64,000 nucleotides of DNA from assembly GCA_031261085.1 (NCBI GenBank), contig JAISKB010000007.1, positions 32,468-96,467 of the forward strand, written 5' to 3'. The translations under genes and the position numbers were made by a program. The notes beneath the pieces were generated by a model. The model saw only the letters and a list, made by a program, of their open reading frames with translations, was not told the origin of the DNA and searched no databases. Numbering within the stretch: the first letter of the stretch is position 1; each line of letters opens with the position of its first letter. Shown here one piece after another: positions 16,250 through 24,273 of the stretch. The DNA comes from Christensenellaceae bacterium (GTDB lineage: Bacteria > Bacillota > Clostridia > Christensenellales > CAG-138).

Positions 16250-17476
16250 ATGGCGAAGGATCGCGGCTATCCTGTGTTTACCGTTACCCCCAAGGCCGAG
16301 CGCGCCCTAAAAAACGGCCACCCCTGGGTATATGGCGCCGAGGTGACCCATAAGGAGGGCGCATACAGCAACGGCGGCCTGGCCGATATCGTAAACCGCA
16401 AGGGGAGCTACCTGGGCACCGCGCTGGTCAACGACCAGAGCAAAATCATGGGGCGCATACTCTCGCGCAACACCAACGACCGTTTTGACGAGGCGTTTTT
16501 TCGCCGGCGGATACAGTATGCGCTGGACTACCGGCAAACCGTTATGCAGGGGGATTTTGCCGCCTGCAGGCTGCTGTTTGGCGAGGCGGATCAGCTCCCC
16601 GGCCTCACGGTGGATCGCTTTGACGATATACTGGTGGCGCAAACGCTCTGCCTGGGGCTGGATCAGCGCAAGGGCTTGATTTTTCGCCTGCTGGCGGAGG
16701 AACTTCGGGCACGGGGGCAGGCGGTGCGGGCGCTGTATGAGCGCAACGATGTCGCCATCCGCGCGCTGGAGGGCATGGAGCAGTATAAGGCGTTTTTTGA
16801 GCTGGAAGGGCTGGAAACCAACCTGAGCGGGCGGGTAGAGATAAGCGAAAACGGCGTGCTCTACGGTGTGGATTATATCAACGGGCAAAAAACCGGCTTC
16901 TTTTTGGATCAAAAATACAACCGGCAGGCCGTGGCCCGCCTTGCGCCGGGCAAGCGGGTGCTGGATTGCTTCACGCACACGGGCGCCTTTGCGCTAAACG
17001 CGGCCAAAGCAGGGGCCGCCCATGTTTGCGCGGTGGATGTTTCGGCCGCGGCCATAGATATGTGCCGCGCCAATGCCGCGCGCAACGGGGTGGAGAACAT
17101 ATCTTACCTAGTGGCGGATGTATTTGACCTGCTCACCGAAATGGCCAACGAAAAGAGCTGCCCTTACGACTTCATCATACTCGACCCGCCCGCGTTTACC
17201 AAATCCTCCGCAACGGCGGCCAACGCCTACCGCGGCTATAAAGAAATAAACCTGAAGGCCATGCGTCTGCTCCCCCGGGGCGGGTACCTGGCCACCTGCT
17301 CCTGCTCGCATTTTATGCGGGAGGATATGTTCCGCCAAATGCTGCGCGAAGCCGCGTTTGATGCCGGGCGCACCCTGCGGCAAATCGAAGCCCGCCAGCA
17401 AGCGCCGGATCACCCGATTTTACCCGCCGTGCCCGAAACGGATTATTTGAAGTTCTATTTGCTGCAGGTGATTTAA
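16250..17476 (+). CDS. Class I SAM-dependent rRNA methyltransferase (RlmI-like)
   Basis: 408 residues. The N-terminal PUA-like RNA-binding region contains NGHPWVYGAEV; the Rossmann methyltransferase region has VLDCFTHTGAFALNAAKAGA (SAM site, about residue 240) and FIILDPPAFTKS (about 310), typical of YccW/RlmI, the 23S rRNA m5C1962 methyltransferase group. The exact target nucleotide is an inference from the family. The start chosen is ATG 16250, with GTGAGG six bases upstream; an in-frame GTG at 16238 overlaps that ribosome site. Confidence 0.92.
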   Translation: MAKDRGYPVFTVTPKAERALKNGHPWVYGAEVTHKEGAYSNGGLADIVNRKGSYLGTALVNDQSKIMGRILSRNTNDRFDEAFFRRRIQYALDYRQTVMQGDFAACRLLFGEADQLPGLTVDRFDDILVAQTLCLGLDQRKGLIFRLLAEELRARGQAVRALYERNDVAIRALEGMEQYKAFFELEGLETNLSGRVEISENGVLYGVDYINGQKTGFFLDQKYNRQAVARLAPGKRVLDCFTHTGAFALNAAKAGAAHVCAVDVSAAAIDMCRANAARNGVENISYLVADVFDLLTEMANEKSCPYDFIILDPPAFTKSSATAANAYRGYKEINLKAMRLLPRGGYLATCSCSHFMREDMFRQMLREAAFDAGRTLRQIEARQQAPDHPILPAVPETDYLKFYLLQVI

Positions 17477-17499
17477 AAAACCAGCGAGCCTAACGCTAT

Positions 17500-17528
17500 A
17501 AAAAAAGAAGGCGGAAATACCGCCTTCT
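17500..17528 (-). terminator. Terminator of the YcxB-like gene
   Basis: AGAAGGCGG-AAATA-CCGCCTTCT, a 9-bp perfect stem, followed on the minus strand by a run of T. It lies between convergent genes. Confidence 0.8.
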
Positions 17529-17534
17529 CGCCTT

Positions 17535-18098
17535 CTATTTGCAAATAACATATTTTTCGGGCGGCAGCTTTGCCTGCAACAGCACCCGCAGCTCCAAAGG
17601 CGTGCCCTCCACAAAATCCCTTTTGGGCACGATATACGCTTGCCCCGGTAAGGGAAGTATGAAAAAATAGTGTTCCGTTTCGTAAACCTTAAATATGCTT
17701 TCATACTTTGCTCTGCTTTGGCCTTCGGCTAAATCCCCCGTTTGTATCTGCGCAAAATCATCGGCGTTAAAGCTGAACTCATGTATAGCGTCAAAAAACG
17801 ACGGGCTGTTTGCAATAACCTTTTTCTGCCGAACCCGCCGCGCTATGATTAATATAGCATAAATGAGAACAACTGCGAGAAAAAAGAAAACAAGTATGCA
17901 AGCCAAGGACTCAAACAGAAATTCAGGGAACTGTATTGGAGAAAACATGACACCAAAAAATGCCACCAACGCAAGCAACCCTATCAGCAGAAATCGCTTT
18001 AATTTGGTAGCTTTGGGGGCATATTTAGGTATGCGGCGCGCGAGCTGTTGAAGCTTTTTATAATCCTCCGGCGTATACTTCGTTGTAACCTTGGGCAT
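17535..18098 (-). CDS. Membrane protein with YcxB-like C-terminal domain
   Basis: 187 residues from the ATG at 18098 (MPKVTTKYTPEDYKKLQQL). Two hydrophobic helices lie near residues 35-55 and 62-88, separated by a short loop (FSPIQFPEF). The soluble C-terminal domain contains FSADDF-like FSFNADDFAQIQ, YESIFKVYETEHYFFIL and AYIVPKRDF, the pattern of YcxB-like domains found in small membrane proteins of Firmicutes. No biochemical function is known to me. The ribosome site is AAGGAGGATTGC. It converges on the methyltransferase gene. Confidence 0.75.
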   Translation of the reverse strand: MPKVTTKYTPEDYKKLQQLARRIPKYAPKATKLKRFLLIGLLALVAFFGVMFSPIQFPEFLFESLACILVFFFLAVVLIYAILIIARRVRQKKVIANSPSFFDAIHEFSFNADDFAQIQTGDLAEGQSRAKYESIFKVYETEHYFFILPLPGQAYIVPKRDFVEGTPLELRVLLQAKLPPEKYVICK

Positions 18099-18292
18099 GA
18101 TGCAATCCTCCTTGAATATAGTTAAGAGCGGAATATGCGGCAGCCTGCCGTTTTTGCCGAGGCCGGTAGAGCTTTCGATCCTTTGCGCAAGCATATATGG
18201 GGGAAACTAAAGAAATACAAAAATCAGGAAAAACTTACAACTGCATTATATCATGGTATAATGCATTTATCAAAGCAGGAAAGGCGCTTCTT

Positions 18293-18757
18293 ATGGAAAC
18301 CTACTTTACCACATTTACCTGGGATGGAGAACCGCTTTATTTGTGTGAGGAAGGCGGGCAAATCACCCATCTGGGGTTTGGCGCAAACCCGCCGGTAGAG
18401 GCTGTGGCTGCACAAACGCCCCTGTTGCAGGAGGCGTGCGCGCAATTGCAGGCATATTTTTCGGGTGCGCGTAAGGTTTTCGACCTGCCGCTGGCGCCCC
18501 GCGGTACGGCGTTTCAGCGCGCGGTGTGGGATGGCCTGCTGCGCATACCCTATGGAGAAACGGTGGCTTACGGCCAGCTGGCAGCCAGCTTGGGGCGGCC
18601 CAACGCGGCGCGCGCGGTAGGCGGCGCCTGCGGGAAAAATCCCATTGCGATCGTTATCCCCTGCCACCGGGTGGTGGGCGCAAACGGCGCTTTAACCGGC
18701 TTTGGCGGTGGCCTTGCATGGAAAACAAGGCTGCTAGATGTGGAGAAAAATCGGTAG
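18293..18757 (+). CDS. ogt: Methylated-DNA-[protein]-cysteine S-methyltransferase
   Basis: 154 residues from the ATG at 18293, with AGGAAAGG eight bases upstream. A one-step suicide repair enzyme that takes alkyl groups from O6-alkylguanine. The active-site motif VIPCHRVVG is near residue 122, preceded by [27 protein letters not shown] (read in two parts: [22 protein letters not shown]), the conserved helix-turn-helix region. Normal length for Ogt. A weak promoter, CTTACA-17-TATAAT (18234-18262), lies upstream; the frame is open further upstream but that part covers this promoter. Confidence 0.95.
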   Translation: METYFTTFTWDGEPLYLCEEGGQITHLGFGANPPVEAVAAQTPLLQEACAQLQAYFSGARKVFDLPLAPRGTAFQRAVWDGLLRIPYGETVAYGQLAASLGRPNAARAVGGACGKNPIAIVIPCHRVVGANGALTGFGGGLAWKTRLLDVEKNR

Positions 18758-18774
18758 GAAATCATAAAAAACGG

Positions 18775-18824
18775 TTGACAAAGCAGCGATATATGGGTAT
18801 CCTTAATAAAGAGAATCGTTATCA
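18775..18824 (+). promoter_or_regulatory. Rubrerythrin promoter with Fur/PerR-like box
   Basis: TTGACA (18775-18780), 17 bases, TATCCT (18798-18803). Just downstream, AGAGAATCGTTATCA (18810-18824) matches the Fur-family pattern TGATAATnATTATCA at 11 of 14 defined positions. Control of rubrerythrin by a Fur-family peroxide or iron sensor fits the gene's role, but the regulator is not in this window. Confidence 0.6.
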
Positions 18825-18860
18825 ATCTTTTAAAATAATAGAGTATAAAGGAGAACAATC

Positions 18861-19394
18861 ATGGAACTTAAAGGCAGCAAAACCGAACAAAACCTACAGA
18901 CCGCATTTGCGGGTGAATCGCAAGCGCGCAACAAGTACACGTATTTTGCCAGCGTAGCAAAAAAAGAAGGCTACGAGCAGATTGCCGACATCTTCTTGCA
19001 TACCGCCGCCAACGAAAAGGAGCACGCCGAGCTGTGGTTTAAGGAATTGAGCGGCATTGGCGACACCGCCACCAACCTGTTGCACGCCGCCGAGGGCGAA
19101 AATTATGAGTGGACGGATATGTACGCTACCTTTGCCGACGAAGCCGAAGCCGAGGGCTTTACCGCACTGGCGGCAAAATTCCGCGCGGTGGCGGCCATTG
19201 AGCGCACCCACGAGGAGCGCTATCGCAAGCTGCTGAACAATGTGGAGGTGCAGGCGGTATTCGCAAAGAGCGAAGAGACCATGTGGGAATGCCGCAATTG
19301 CGGGCATCTCGTAATAGGCAAAAAGGCCCCGCAGGTTTGCCCGGTTTGCGCGCACGCGCAGAGCTATTTCGAAGTACGCGCGGCCAATTATTAA
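18861..19394 (+). CDS. rbr: Rubrerythrin
   Basis: 177 residues: an N-terminal ferritin-like four-helix domain with the diiron ligands ([37 protein letters not shown]) and a C-terminal rubredoxin-like Fe(Cys)4 site ([12 protein letters not shown] near residue 140 and [11 protein letters not shown] near 160). Rubrerythrin reduces hydrogen peroxide in anaerobes. The start follows AAAGGAGAACAATC. It has its own promoter and terminator, so it is monocistronic. Confidence 0.97.
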   Translation: MELKGSKTEQNLQTAFAGESQARNKYTYFASVAKKEGYEQIADIFLHTAANEKEHAELWFKELSGIGDTATNLLHAAEGENYEWTDMYATFADEAEAEGFTALAAKFRAVAAIERTHEERYRKLLNNVEVQAVFAKSEETMWECRNCGHLVIGKKAPQVCPVCAHAQSYFEVRAANY

Positions 19395-19420
19395 TGGTAT
19401 ATTTGGGCGCTGCCCAGCCC

Positions 19421-19449
19421 ACCCCCTCGCAAGAGGGGGTGTTTTTTTT
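19421..19449 (+). terminator. Rubrerythrin terminator
   Basis: ACCCCCTC-GCAA-GAGGGGGT followed by GTTTTTTTT, a GNRA-loop hairpin. A second small hairpin (GCGGCTGTGCCGC) follows. The hairpin is a near-identical copy of the one at 14026-14054. Confidence 0.9.
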
Positions 19450-19863
19450 GCGGCTGTGCCGCAAGCGGATATAGGCCTGCGCACCCCCATGTTTTTGCTT
19501 TTAAACTGTAGCGGCATAAGTTCCACCCCATCCCCTAACCCCTTCCCAAGGGAAGGGGAATACTTATAAGATAATTTTGGGGGTTTCACCCCCAATCCCC
19601 CCACAGGAGTAAGGTACAGTATACTTTTTTCCAAAGTGACTTGAAAGAAGCTCTCTCCACGGACTAACGACCTAAATACCCTCTGTAAAAACGAAATCCC
19701 TCCATGCGAAGGGTTTCTTTGGACGGCGCCCCGTCCCCAGCCGGGGTGCGGGGATTGGGATCCCCGCGAAAACGTTCCCCCAAAAACGTTCCCCGCGAAA
19801 AGCTCCTTGCGCAACGTTCCCGCAAGATGCATGATACCACCCTCATTTTGCCATACTGTGGGC
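19450..19863. repeat. Non-coding, hairpin- and repeat-rich intergenic stretch
   Basis: About 410 bases without a credible gene. It holds several perfect hairpins, including CCCCTTCCC-AA-GGGAAGGGG near 19541 and TTGGGGGT-TTC-ACCCCCAA near 19575, a GC-rich fold near 19725-19790 (GTCCCCAGCCGGGG, GGGGATTGGGATCCCC), and three spaced copies of AACGTTCCC between 19768 and 19825. Open frames crossing it run through the repeats and have no family look. It may be a dispersed intergenic repeat element. Confidence 0.6.
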
Positions 19864-20220
19864 ATGAAGAAAAATGGATGGATGCCCTATGCGGCGGGCT
19901 TCGTGAGCGGCATATGCAATGGCTTGATGGGTGCGGGGGGCGGCATGATAGCCGTAGCGGCGCTGAAAAAGCTGTGCAAGCTGCCGCAAAAGGAAGCGCA
20001 CGCTACCGCGATTGGCGTGATGCTGCCGCTCACGGTCGTATCCGCGGGCATCTACGCGTTCTCCGGCGAGGTGGCGTGGGATGTGCTTTGCTATGTGGCG
20101 CCCGCATTGCTGATAGGCGGCATGGCCGGGGCAAAATTGACGGGCAAGCTGAGCAATACCTGGCTGTGCCGGCTGTTCGCCGCCATCATGGTGGCGGCCG
20201 GGGCGTGGATGATACGATGA
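19864..20220 (+). CDS. Half-size TauE/SafE (TSUP) membrane protein, first half
   Basis: 118 residues, about four hydrophobic segments, beginning MKKNGWMPYAAGFVSG. The glycine-rich GLMGAGGGMIAVAALKK and the closing LFAAIMVAAGAWM are typical of one repeat of a TSUP anion exporter (sulfite/sulfonate/formate type). Full-length TSUP proteins have two such repeats in one chain of about 250 residues; here the repeats are separate genes joined by an ATGA overlap. There is no strong ribosome site at 19864; an in-frame ATG at 19831 is the alternative. The substrate cannot be inferred. Confidence 0.8.
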   Translation: MKKNGWMPYAAGFVSGICNGLMGAGGGMIAVAALKKLCKLPQKEAHATAIGVMLPLTVVSAGIYAFSGEVAWDVLCYVAPALLIGGMAGAKLTGKLSNTWLCRLFAAIMVAAGAWMIR

Positions 20221-20594
20221 ACGCGATATGGTACATTCTGGCGGGGTTGTTTAGCGGCATCATCGCGGGCATGGGCATGGGCGGCGGCACGCTGCTAATC
20301 CCCGTGCTGACGCTGCTGCTGGGCATGGGGCAGTATGCCGCGCAGGGCGTAAACATGCTGGCGTTTTTACCGGCGGCGGCGGCCGCGCTGTATATACACA
20401 TCCGCGCGGGGCGGGTAAATATCAAGCGGAGCCTGCCCATTTTGGCCGGGGGCATAGCGGGCGCGGCGCTGGGCGCGCTGGCCGCCAGGTGGCTGCAGGC
20501 CGATATGCTAAAGCGGGCATTCGGTGTGTTTTTGATATTGCTGGGCCTATTGCAGTGGGTTCAATCCGGCAACAATAAGGCTCCAAAGGGTTAA
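20217..20594 (+). CDS. Half-size TauE/SafE (TSUP) membrane protein, second half
   Basis: 125 residues and about four hydrophobic segments. MNAIWYILAGLFSGIIAGM is followed by GMGGGTLLIPVLTLLL, the TSUP repeat signature, and it ends with LLGLLQWVQ. The ATG overlaps the stop of the first half in ATGA, so translation is probably coupled and the two halves probably assemble into one transporter. The frame is open far upstream but that part is out-of-frame translation of the first half and the repeat stretch. Confidence 0.82.
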   Translation: MNAIWYILAGLFSGIIAGMGMGGGTLLIPVLTLLLGMGQYAAQGVNMLAFLPAAAAALYIHIRAGRVNIKRSLPILAGGIAGAALGALAARWLQADMLKRAFGVFLILLGLLQWVQSGNNKAPKG

Positions 20595-20643
20595 ACGTAA
20601 AAAACAAATCAGGAACTTGTTGAAAGTAGAAACAAAAAGCTTT

Positions 20644-20688
20644 GATGTAATTTGAATAGATGTAATTTCACTATAAGTATGCTATAAT
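20644..20688 (+). promoter_or_regulatory. Putative rnf operon promoter with direct repeats
   Basis: TGCTATAAT (20680-20688) is an extended -10 element. Upstream, GATGTAATTT occurs twice, at 20644-20653 and 20659-20668, 15 bases apart, where an activator could bind; no clear -35 is present. The leader (20690-20800) contains the partial palindrome GGCGCAGATATCTTCGCC at 20704-20721. Confidence 0.5.
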
Positions 20689-20800
20689 AATTCGAATAGA
20701 AATGGCGCAGATATCTTCGCCTTTTAGTTTATCACTAGGCGGCGTGGTTTTATGCGGCCCTTCACACATTTTTACAACGTTTGCAATAATTGAAAGGCAG

Positions 20801-22141
20801 GTGTTGGTTTTGCCACAATACTCCATTCGGGGAGGCGTGCATCCGCTGGATGACCTACACAGCGGTAAAAAAGCCACAAACGGCAGCCCCATACAGGCGT
20901 TTATCCCCGAAACCGTGCAAATTCCCATGTCGTTGTTCTTGGGTAAGCCCAGTGTACCTTGCGTAAAAGCCGGGGATCATGTGGACTTAGGTCAGGTGAT
21001 AGGCGAGGCGGATGGGTTTATGAGCCTGCCTACGCACGCCAGCGTATCCGGCGAGGTGCTTAGCGTGGAGCCTCAAATGCTCATGGCGGCAGCCCCGGTC
21101 GTGACCGTTACCATCAAGAACGACTTTAAAGATACCTGGGTGCGGCGCAAGCCCTTAGGGCAAAGTGTCGATGGTGTGGACCCGGCGGCAATCATCCCCG
21201 CGATACAGGCGGCGGGCATTTGCGGCGCGGGCGGCGCAACCTTCCCCACCCATGTAAAGCTCACGATTCCCGAGGGGAAAACCTGCGACAGCATCATCGT
21301 GAACGGCGCCGAGTGCGAAACGCATGTAACGGCCGACCACCGCACCATGGTGGAACAGCCCGCGCGCGTGGTGGAAGGGCTCCGTCTGGCTATGCGTGCG
21401 CTGGGCGTGCAGCACGGCATCATCGGCATTGAGGATAATAAAAAAGACGCCATCGCCGCTATGCAGGAGGCCATCCGAGGGCAGGAAGGCCTGCATGTGA
21501 TGCCGCTGTTTACAAAATACCCGCAGGGCGGCGAAAAACAACTCATCTATGCCATAACGGGTTATGAGGTGCCCAGCAAGGGGCTGCCCATCGACATAGG
21601 CGTTGTGGTGCTGAACGTGGGCACCACGGTGGCTATCGCCGAGGCGGTGTTGGAGGGCACGCCCTTCATCTCCCGCGTTACCACGGTTACCGGCTGCGTG
21701 CAAACGCCCAAAAACCTGCGCGTGCGCATCGGCGCCTCCATTGCGGAGGCCATCGCCGCGTGCGGAGGCTATGGCGAGCAGCCCGGCAAGGTCATCATGG
21801 GCGGCTGTATGACGGGCTTTTGCGTGCCGCACGACGGCATGCCCATCATGAAGGGCAACAATGCCATCGTTGCGCTCACGCAAAAGGAATCCAAAGCCTA
21901 CGAAGAGACGAACTGCATACGCTGCGGGCGTTGCGTACAGGTGTGCCCCGTCGGGCTGAACCCCTATAAGCTCAAGTATATTTGCGATAGGGGCGATCTT
22001 AAGGCGGCGGAGGAGAACGACGTGATGGAGTGCGTGGTGTGCGGCTGCTGTTCCTATATTTGCCCCGCGCGGCGGCAGTTGACAAGCTCCTTCAAAATCA
22101 CGAAGGACGCCATCATGCTCGAAGCAAGGAGGGCAAAATAA
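20801..22141 (+). CDS. rnfC: Rnf electron transport complex subunit C
   Basis: About 446 residues. RnfC is the soluble NADH/NAD+-binding, flavin- and FeS-containing subunit of the ferredoxin:NAD+ oxidoreductase. It starts with the family stretch LPQYSIRGGVHP. A nucleotide/flavin-binding region contains GICGAGGATFPTHVKL, and two [4Fe-4S] motifs follow: CIRCGRCVQVCPVGLNPYK (about residue 370) and CVVCGCCSYICPAR (about 410). The start is uncertain among GTG 20801, TTG 20804 and TTG 20810; AAAGG at 20793-20797 favours the first two. The frame extends to 20702 without family similarity. First gene of rnfCDEAB. Confidence 0.94.
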   Translation: MLVLPQYSIRGGVHPLDDLHSGKKATNGSPIQAFIPETVQIPMSLFLGKPSVPCVKAGDHVDLGQVIGEADGFMSLPTHASVSGEVLSVEPQMLMAAAPVVTVTIKNDFKDTWVRRKPLGQSVDGVDPAAIIPAIQAAGICGAGGATFPTHVKLTIPEGKTCDSIIVNGAECETHVTADHRTMVEQPARVVEGLRLAMRALGVQHGIIGIEDNKKDAIAAMQEAIRGQEGLHVMPLFTKYPQGGEKQLIYAITGYEVPSKGLPIDIGVVVLNVGTTVAIAEAVLEGTPFISRVTTVTGCVQTPKNLRVRIGASIAEAIAACGGYGEQPGKVIMGGCMTGFCVPHDGMPIMKGNNAIVALTQKESKAYEETNCIRCGRCVQVCPVGLNPYKLKYICDRGDLKAAEENDVMECVVCGCCSYICPARRQLTSSFKITKDAIMLEARRAK

Positions 22142-23047
22142 ATGGAACTGCATGTATCCAATGCGCCGCAGATATACGCGAAGGATTCCACCCGCACCCT
22201 TATGTACGATGTTATACTTGCGCTGCTGCTCCCCAGCTTTGCGGGTATCTGGTTTTTTGGCCTGCGCGCGGCTCTGGTGCTGGTTATAGCTATAGCCGCG
22301 GCGGTGCTGAGCGAATATGGCTACCAAAAAATACTGCATAAGCCTGTTACCATCAACGATCTGTCCGCGGTGGTCACGGGCCTGCTGTTGGGCTTAAATC
22401 TGCCGGTCAGCGCGCCATGGTGGCTCCCCGTCATAGGCAGCGTGTTCGCCATCGTGCTGATAAAGCAGCTGTTTGGCGGCCTGGGCGACAACTTTTTAAA
22501 CCCCGCGCTGTCGGCGCGCGCCGTGCTGCTTGCAAGCTGGCCCACGCTGATGACGAACTTTACGCGGCCCGGCCCCTCGCTGGATGCCGTATCCTCGGCC
22601 ACGGTGCTATCCGGCTATCCATCCATCCCGCTGCAGATGTTTATCGGCAACATCCCCGGCACCATTGGGGAAGTAAGCAAGGCGGCCATACTGCTGGGTT
22701 TCTTATACCTGCTGCTGCGCGGCGTGATAAGCTGGCGCATCCCGGTGGTGTTTGTGGGCGCCTATGCGCTGCTGGCGCTGATGCTGGGCAACGACGTGCT
22801 TACCGGCGTGCTTTCGGGCGGGCTGCTGTTTGGCGCCGTGTTTATGGCCCCCGATTATACCACCAGCCCCATGACGGCCAAGGGCCAATATATCTTCGCG
22901 GCGGCCTGCGGGCTTATCGTGGCGCTTATACGCAACTTTGGCGCATACCCCGAGGGCGTTACCTACGCGATACTTCTGCTGAATATCGTCACGCCGCTAA
23001 TCGACCGTTCGGTTAAAAACAAGGTATACGGGAAGGGGAAACAGTAA
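22142..23047 (+). CDS. rnfD: Rnf complex subunit D
   Basis: 301 residues, a multi-helix membrane subunit. In the family it carries covalent FMN bound to a Thr in an S/T-G-A-T-like motif; the counterpart here is VSSATVLSGYP near residue 155, so the acceptor Thr is kept. Conserved NFLNPALSARAVLLASWP-type sequence is present. It begins directly after the rnfC stop with no gap; the ribosome site AAGGAGGGCAAAATA lies inside rnfC. The gene normally following rnfD in Clostridia, rnfG, is missing: rnfE begins two bases after this stop. Confidence 0.94.
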   Translation: MELHVSNAPQIYAKDSTRTLMYDVILALLLPSFAGIWFFGLRAALVLVIAIAAAVLSEYGYQKILHKPVTINDLSAVVTGLLLGLNLPVSAPWWLPVIGSVFAIVLIKQLFGGLGDNFLNPALSARAVLLASWPTLMTNFTRPGPSLDAVSSATVLSGYPSIPLQMFIGNIPGTIGEVSKAAILLGFLYLLLRGVISWRIPVVFVGAYALLALMLGNDVLTGVLSGGLLFGAVFMAPDYTTSPMTAKGQYIFAAACGLIVALIRNFGAYPEGVTYAILLLNIVTPLIDRSVKNKVYGKGKQ

Positions 23048-23049
23048 AC

Positions 23050-23688
23050 ATGAGCAAGAAACAATCGCTTTCCGGCGTGTTTTTTAACGGCATTTTAGTC
23101 GAAAACCCCACCTTCCGCCTGGTGCTGGGCACCTGCCCCACCATAGCCGTTACCACTAGCGCGCTCAACGGCATTGGCATGGGCTTGGCGGCCACCTTCG
23201 TGTTGGTGGGCTCCAACGTTGTTATTTCGCTGCTGCGCAACTTCATACCCGATAAGGTGCGCATACCGGCTTTTGTCGTGGTGATTTGCACCTTCGTTAC
23301 ACTCATACAAATGCTGATGCAGGCGTATGTTCCCTCGCTCTACGCGAGCCTGGGCCTGTTCATACCGCTCATCGTGGTAAACTGCATCATACTCGCCCGG
23401 GCAGAGGCATACGCCAGCAAAAACGGCGTGGCGGCCTCGGCGGTAGATGGCTTGGGCATGGGCATAGGCTTCACGCTGGCCATCACCGTCATAGGCGCTA
23501 TCCGCGAGCTGTTTGGCTCGGGCACCCTGTTTGGCTTCAACCTGTTGGGCGCGGGCTATCAACCCATGCTCATACTCATTTTGGCGCCCGGCGGCTTCAT
23601 CATATATGGCCTTACGCTGGGCGTTATGAATATCATCATGAATCGCGCCGAGGCTAACAAGTCGGCAAAGGAGGGCGTGGAGGCATGA
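23050..23688 (+). CDS. rnfE: Rnf complex subunit E
   Basis: 212 residues, six predicted helices. The conserved motifs LGTCPTIAVTTSALNGIGMG and VNCIILARAEAYA, each with the Cys that helps bind the intramembrane FeS cluster in RnfA/E, are present. It starts two bases after rnfD and overlaps rnfA by four bases (ATGA). The hydrophobic protein is homologous to RnfA, with which it forms the inverted-topology pair in the membrane. Confidence 0.94.
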   Translation: MSKKQSLSGVFFNGILVENPTFRLVLGTCPTIAVTTSALNGIGMGLAATFVLVGSNVVISLLRNFIPDKVRIPAFVVVICTFVTLIQMLMQAYVPSLYASLGLFIPLIVVNCIILARAEAYASKNGVAASAVDGLGMGIGFTLAITVIGAIRELFGSGTLFGFNLLGAGYQPMLILILAPGGFIIYGLTLGVMNIIMNRAEANKSAKEGVEA

Positions 23689-24272
23689 ATGCGCTTGTAA
23701 AGATATTGCTGTTTATGGTGAGCTGCGTGCTCACAAACAACTTTATATTTTCCCGATTTTTGGGCAACTGCCCCTTCCTTGGGGTTTCCAACAAGGTGGA
23801 AACGGCGGTGGGCATGGGGGTGGCGGTTACGTTTGTAATGGCGCTGGCCTCGCTGTTTACCTGGCTGCTCTACCACTATGTGCTGGTGCCGTTCAACCTT
23901 CGCTATCTCGATACCATCAGCTTTATACTGGTGATTGCGGCGCTGGTGCAGTTTGTGGAGATGTTCATCAAAAAGAGCAGCCCCTCGCTGTATAAGGCGC
24001 TGGGCATTTACCTGCCGCTCATCACGACCAATTGCGCGGTGCTGGGCGCGGCGCTGCTCAACATAACCAGCGATTACAACCTGCTTTACGCGGTGCTCAA
24101 CGGCACGTTTGGCGCGCTGGGCTTTTTGCTGGCAATCGTGCTGATGGCCGGCGTGCGGGAACGACTGGAGACATCGGATATCCCGGAGAGCTTCAAGGGG
24201 TTCCCCATTTGTATCATCATTGCGGGGCTTATGAGCGTGGCGTTCATGGGCTTCTCGGGCTTTGGAGGCTGA
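23685..24272 (+). CDS. rnfA: Rnf complex subunit A
   Basis: 195 residues, six predicted helices. NNFIFSRFLGNCPFLGVS and the later LPLITTNCAVLG hold the two conserved Cys positions. In the family the RnfA/E pair holds a [2Fe-2S] cluster in the membrane and takes part in Na+ or H+ translocation. Translationally coupled to rnfE by ATGA. Confidence 0.95.
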   Translation: MNALVKILLFMVSCVLTNNFIFSRFLGNCPFLGVSNKVETAVGMGVAVTFVMALASLFTWLLYHYVLVPFNLRYLDTISFILVIAALVQFVEMFIKKSSPSLYKALGIYLPLITTNCAVLGAALLNITSDYNLLYAVLNGTFGALGFLLAIVLMAGVRERLETSDIPESFKGFPICIIIAGLMSVAFMGFSGFGG

Positions 24273-24273
24273 T

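Noticed and set aside
18894..19865. 323-codon minus-strand open frame across rubrerythrin and the repeat stretch
   Set aside because: Half of it is antisense to rubrerythrin and the rest translates hairpins and repeats; no ribosome site or motif.
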